DNA of 64,000 bases, from positions 62,001-126,000 of the forward strand of contig JBKBLN010000001.1 in assembly GCA_046296415.1 (NCBI GenBank), given 5' to 3'. The notes beneath the pieces were generated by a model, which did no database searches, had not been told where the DNA came from, and saw only the letters and a list, made by a program, of their open reading frames with translations. Of the stretch, positions 61,194-64,000 are shown one piece after another. Source of the DNA: CAYNRA01 sp046296415. GTDB lineage: Bacteria > Bacteroidota > Bacteroidia > Cytophagales > Spirosomataceae. The translations under genes were made by a program, and so were the position numbers. Each line of letters begins with the position of its first letter. Position 1 is the first letter of the stretch.

Positions 61194-62154
61194 TTTCTTG
61201 TAAAATAATTTCTTGGTCATATCGTAGCATGACAGTACCATGTTTCCAGCCTTCAAAAAATGAGGGATTAATGCCTAAAAAATATTCCTCAATCAGCATT
61301 TTTGGGAAGTTTGCCCCAGCTTGATAAGACAAAGGATAGCCTCCACCAAATCGTGGATTAATTTCAATCCCAAGTATTTGATCCGTTTCTTTGTGTTGAA
61401 AAAACTGGATAGTTAAACAGGATACTGCTCCCTTAATATACGAGATTTTCGTTTTTAGGGATTCGTATAGCGTACTTTTTTCTGTAGAACCTTTACTAAT
61501 TTCACCTGCCCGAATCTCAATTCGTTTCCGAGGAACCATGCATTTCAATCGACCCACTTGGTCATAATAAGCGTCAACGGTATATTCTTGGTATTCGTTT
61601 GGGCCCAAATACTCCATGAATAATAATTTTGAGTTATTGGCCAAATCTGGGTTCCAGTAATCAGCGGTAAAAATGACCTGTATATCACGGCTTAAGCTAC
61701 CATCATAAGGTTTGATGAATACAGGAAAAGTAGGTTGAAAAGGATCAATTGGTTGTGGCAAATCTACACCAAGCTCTTTAAAAAGCGAATTGGTGATTCG
61801 TTTATCACGGCATTTTTGCACGAGTGAATGATCGCTCACGGCTATTTGGATACCTTGAGCTTTAAAATATTCCTTGGCCTGTGATAAACATAAAAGCTCA
61901 TTGTCGATGGTGGGAATGACTAAGCCGATGGATTCTTGAAGGCACAAAGATAAGAGGGCATCACAGTAAATGGAATCAGAAACTGGAGGGAGTTGGAAGT
62001 AACCATTTGATACACGGCATGCGGGGGACCACTCTGGATTCATATCAGCAGTGAAAACGCGGGCTTCTGGAAAAAAAGCATTCAATTCGTTTATGAACGC
62101 CTTCACCAACGACACCCGTTTGCCGGCTGAAGTGATCAATATGTTACGTTTCAT
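61159..62154 (-). CDS. ATP-grasp family ligase
   Basis: The 331-residue cytoplasmic enzyme starts NILITSAGKRVSLVKAFINE and has ATP-grasp features: FPVFIKPYDGSLSRDIQVI (K-binding loop), YLGPNEYQEYTVDAYYD and LGIEINPRFGGGYPLSYQAG (catalytic NPRFGGG). These enzymes join an acid to an amine via acyl phosphate, in carbamoyl-phosphate-synthase-like fashion, and are common in polysaccharide loci where they add amino-acid or other side groups. Substrates unknown. The gene precedes the HAD gene with an overlap. Confidence 0.88.
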   Translation of the reverse strand: MKRNILITSAGKRVSLVKAFINELNAFFPEARVFTADMNPEWSPACRVSNGYFQLPPVSDSIYCDALLSLCLQESIGLVIPTIDNELLCLSQAKEYFKAQGIQIAVSDHSLVQKCRDKRITNSLFKELGVDLPQPIDPFQPTFPVFIKPYDGSLSRDIQVIFTADYWNPDLANNSKLLFMEYLGPNEYQEYTVDAYYDQVGRLKCMVPRKRIEIRAGEISKGSTEKSTLYESLKTKISYIKGAVSCLTIQFFQHKETDQILGIEINPRFGGGYPLSYQAGANFPKMLIEEYFLGINPSFFEGWKHGTVMLRYDQEIILQENDFSPKPPIGT

Positions 62155-62284
62155 GTAAGGGTTTAGGTAGTTTCTCTACGTCTATATTTAGCGATTCCAA
62201 AACAAAAAGGAGTTGAATAATAGATTTGGACTTTACTTATTAACACCTTTTAAAAAGCAAATATAGACGATAACTTTTATTTCC

Positions 62285-62917
62285 CTAGTATTTAAAATGT
62301 ATCAATTGCTCCTGAGATAATTTTTTTACTTCTCGGGCAGGATTTCCGACCATTACTTGGTTGGATGGGATCGATCGGGTAACCACTGTCCCTGCTCCTA
62401 TGGTGGTATTTTCGCCGACTTCAATGCCTTGAACTAGGATTGCTCCTGCTCCGACGAATACACCCCGATTTAACTTAACTCCGCCACAAAGAATCGCTCC
62501 AGGGGCCACATGACAAAAGTCGTCCACCACACAATCATGCCCCAATTGGGCACCCGTATTAATAATCACTTGCTTGCCTACTTGGACTTCAGCTTGAATG
62601 ACCGCTCGATGTATAACCACCGTCCCGTCACCTATTTGAGCAGTTGGACTGACCATGGCCGAGGAATGTATCAACGTCTCATAATGTAAAAAGCATAATT
62701 GCTTGTATTTTTTGTAGCGGCTGCCGTTATCGCCTATAGCTAAAAAAAAGGAGTCCTTGATAGAAAGTTGGTCGATCGAGTGAATAGGAGACACCGAATA
62801 ACCATAAAAGTGCCGAACCGAGGGATTATCATCATGTATCCGTGAGACAATCTTTTGATTATCCATGCATACCTCAAATATTACCCTTGCATGCCCTCCT
62901 GCTCCAATGATTTGCAT
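62285..62917 (-). CDS. NeuD/PglD-like sugar O- or N-acetyltransferase
   Basis: The 210-residue hexapeptide-repeat protein has the NeuD/PglD N-terminal domain (MQIIGAGGHARVIFEVC) and a left-handed helix of hexapeptides (SPTAQIGDGTVVIHRAVIQ, NTGAQLGHDCVVDDFCHVAP, CGGVKLNRGVFVGAGAI, IGAGTVVTRSIPSNQVMVGN). With the dehydratase and PglE-like enzyme of this locus, it fits PglD, which acetylates the 4-amino group of the bacillosamine precursor. It is separated from the ATP-grasp gene by 130 AT-rich bases. Alternative: acetylation of another amino sugar. Confidence 0.9.
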   Translation of the reverse strand: MQIIGAGGHARVIFEVCMDNQKIVSRIHDDNPSVRHFYGYSVSPIHSIDQLSIKDSFFLAIGDNGSRYKKYKQLCFLHYETLIHSSAMVSPTAQIGDGTVVIHRAVIQAEVQVGKQVIINTGAQLGHDCVVDDFCHVAPGAILCGGVKLNRGVFVGAGAILVQGIEVGENTTIGAGTVVTRSIPSNQVMVGNPAREVKKLSQEQLIHFKY

Positions 62918-62959
62918 AGATATTTATAAATTATTTACGCAAATAAATATAAAATTATA

Positions 62960-64000
62960 TCAATTTCTCATATTGTTAACAAACTTTTTTCGCTTTCCAC
63001 TAGCCAAAAACGGAATTTCATTAACCCATTCGTAACTTACGTTAGTTTCTTTTCCAATTATTTCCTTCAAAGTTTGTAAAAATAAATTAATATTTAATTG
63101 GGTTGGATCTGCGTTCAGTTTGATGGTAAAGTCAGTGTAAGATTCTTGGATTAATTGATATTGTTTAATTTGAGGAAATTCCCACATCATGACGGTGATA
63201 GTATGTGGTGAAATCATTTCGCCTGACGAATTGAAAATCTGATCAATGCGTCGTCCTTCAATTTGAGTGAAGACTAACTGGTTTGATCGTTCCCAATATT
63301 GTATTGCCCCGACATCTCCTGTATCATATCGAATAAATGGCATAGCTCGATTGTACAAGTCAGTGAGAATAATTCGGCCTTTTTGGCCCATAGAAACAGG
63401 CTCATCCTTTTCGAAATCAAGAATTTCAATGAAATAACTTGCTGTATTGATTACATAAGCATGGCCGGAGCCGGGTATTTGCTGGGCAATGATTCCATTT
63501 TCCATATTTGAATATCGAGCATACAAATGTGTTCCGGTTCGCTTTCGGAATTCTTCTTGTGTGGAAGGACCTAGGGTTTCTGAAATGGAAATAGCGGATT
63601 GGAAAGGGTTCGTGTACAGGTCATGGTCACGCAAATACTGGACAAACGCATCATAGAAGGAGGCATAACCCAACAAACTAGAATGGGTGGCATTGGCTTG
63701 CCGAATGAGCTTTTCCATGGTAGAGTGGTTCTGCATGGAAATATCCAATGGAAAAACATTTTGAGCCCAATGTACCCACCAAGGTCTTTTATTCATTCTT
63801 CCCCAAATGCGCGCATAAATTAGCGGATTTCCAACCTGATAGCCAACCATTCCAGACATGACAAGGTTTTCGGCTAACAATTGTTTTCGTTTTCGGCTAT
63901 TTTGAAAACACACAAATGGGACGCCCGTCGACCCACTCGTCATCATCCGATGAAGCTTTTCTCTTTTAAACTCATGAGAAAGTACACCATCCTCCATCAT
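62960..64000 (-). CDS. CapK/PaaK-like adenylate-forming enzyme, 3' part
   Basis: The reading frame is open to the right edge, so the N-terminus is outside. The visible 346 residues include MTSGSTGVPFVCFQNSRKR (adenylate P-loop), LYARYSNMENGIIAQQIPGS, GRIILTDLYNRAMPFIRYDTGD and IEGRRIDQIFNSSGEMISP, matching the phenylacetate-CoA ligase/CapK family common in capsule loci. It may activate an acid for decoration of the polysaccharide, perhaps the ligand of the ATP-grasp enzyme. Full-length members have about 430-460 residues, so roughly 100 are missing. Confidence 0.88.
   Translation of the reverse strand: MMEDGVLSHEFKREKLHRMMTSGSTGVPFVCFQNSRKRKQLLAENLVMSGMVGYQVGNPLIYARIWGRMNKRPWWVHWAQNVFPLDISMQNHSTMEKLIRQANATHSSLLGYASFYDAFVQYLRDHDLYTNPFQSAISISETLGPSTQEEFRKRTGTHLYARYSNMENGIIAQQIPGSGHAYVINTASYFIEILDFEKDEPVSMGQKGRIILTDLYNRAMPFIRYDTGDVGAIQYWERSNQLVFTQIEGRRIDQIFNSSGEMISPHTITVMMWEFPQIKQYQLIQESYTDFTIKLNADPTQLNINLFLQTLKEIIGKETNVSYEWVNEIPFLASGKRKKFVNNMRN

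Overview
The window is a chromosomal segment of a bacterium of the phylum Bacteroidota, most likely order Cytophagales (a relative of Runella, Arcicella or Aquirufa; this is inferred from gene content and not checked). The signs are several promoters with the Bacteroidota -7 element TAnnTTTG close to start codons, a GldA-like ATPase, DUF1080, DUF2490 and GH3-type proteins, LytS/LytTR regulation beside an outer-membrane beta-barrel receptor, and GC-bearing short palindromes between genes. Coding density is high and most genes are housekeeping or envelope genes of moderate GC. No rRNA, tRNA, CRISPR array, transposase or integrase was found.

Layout. 1-5.5 kb: the end of a NagX-type acyltransferase, a DUF1080 protein, then a minus-strand cluster (LolA-like protein, secreted YidD, two paralogous TPR/membrane proteins), a small membrane protein and a short GldA-like ATPase. 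5.6-10.6 kb: an acyl-CoA dehydrogenase behind a double-palindrome operator, anmK, a PfkB sugar kinase and a DUF2236 oxygenase-like protein. 10.6-17.7 kb: murE, a flippase, a small anchored protein, an EamA transporter, a biotin carrier protein, pyrH, frr and a GT2 glycosyltransferase. 17.7-24.3 kb: a LytTR regulator and LytS kinase divergent from a large TonB-type receptor, a small secreted protein, and ffh. 24.3-33.2 kb: two beta-propeller proteins, purM, a 1.15-kb non-coding gap holding a 199-bp tandem repeat, DUF2490, a CPBP protease, dusB and a GH3-family enzyme.

33.4-37.4 kb is an AT-rich accessory island. It holds an Abi-like HEPN protein and a two-gene AAA-ATPase plus DUF4435 (TOPRIM) module resembling the PARIS anti-phage system. 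All three genes point the same way. Each unit is followed by an imperfect palindromic element ending in a box like GTTRRRY, as in integron attC sites. This integron-like defence cassette array is the most interesting feature of the window.

37.4-53.6 kb: a PH-domain protein, a TetR regulator with a palindrome abutting its start codon, and an adaptor/permease/ATPase exporter; then a GT2 enzyme, asd, 5-FTHF cyclo-ligase, YqgE, an M3 peptidase, a ferredoxin-reductase-like protein, and a tightly packed murB-tauE-moaD-moaE-hydroxyacid dehydrogenase-ruvX run convergent with a moeB-rhodanese gene and an esterase.

53.9-64.0 kb is one end of a surface polysaccharide locus on the minus strand. It encodes all three enzymes expected for UDP-diNAc-bacillosamine (PglF, PglE and PglD types), UDP-galactopyranose mutase, a GT14-like glycosyltransferase, ATP-grasp and HAD enzymes, a CapK/PaaK-like ligase running off the edge, and a secreted repeat protein with a coiled-coil end.
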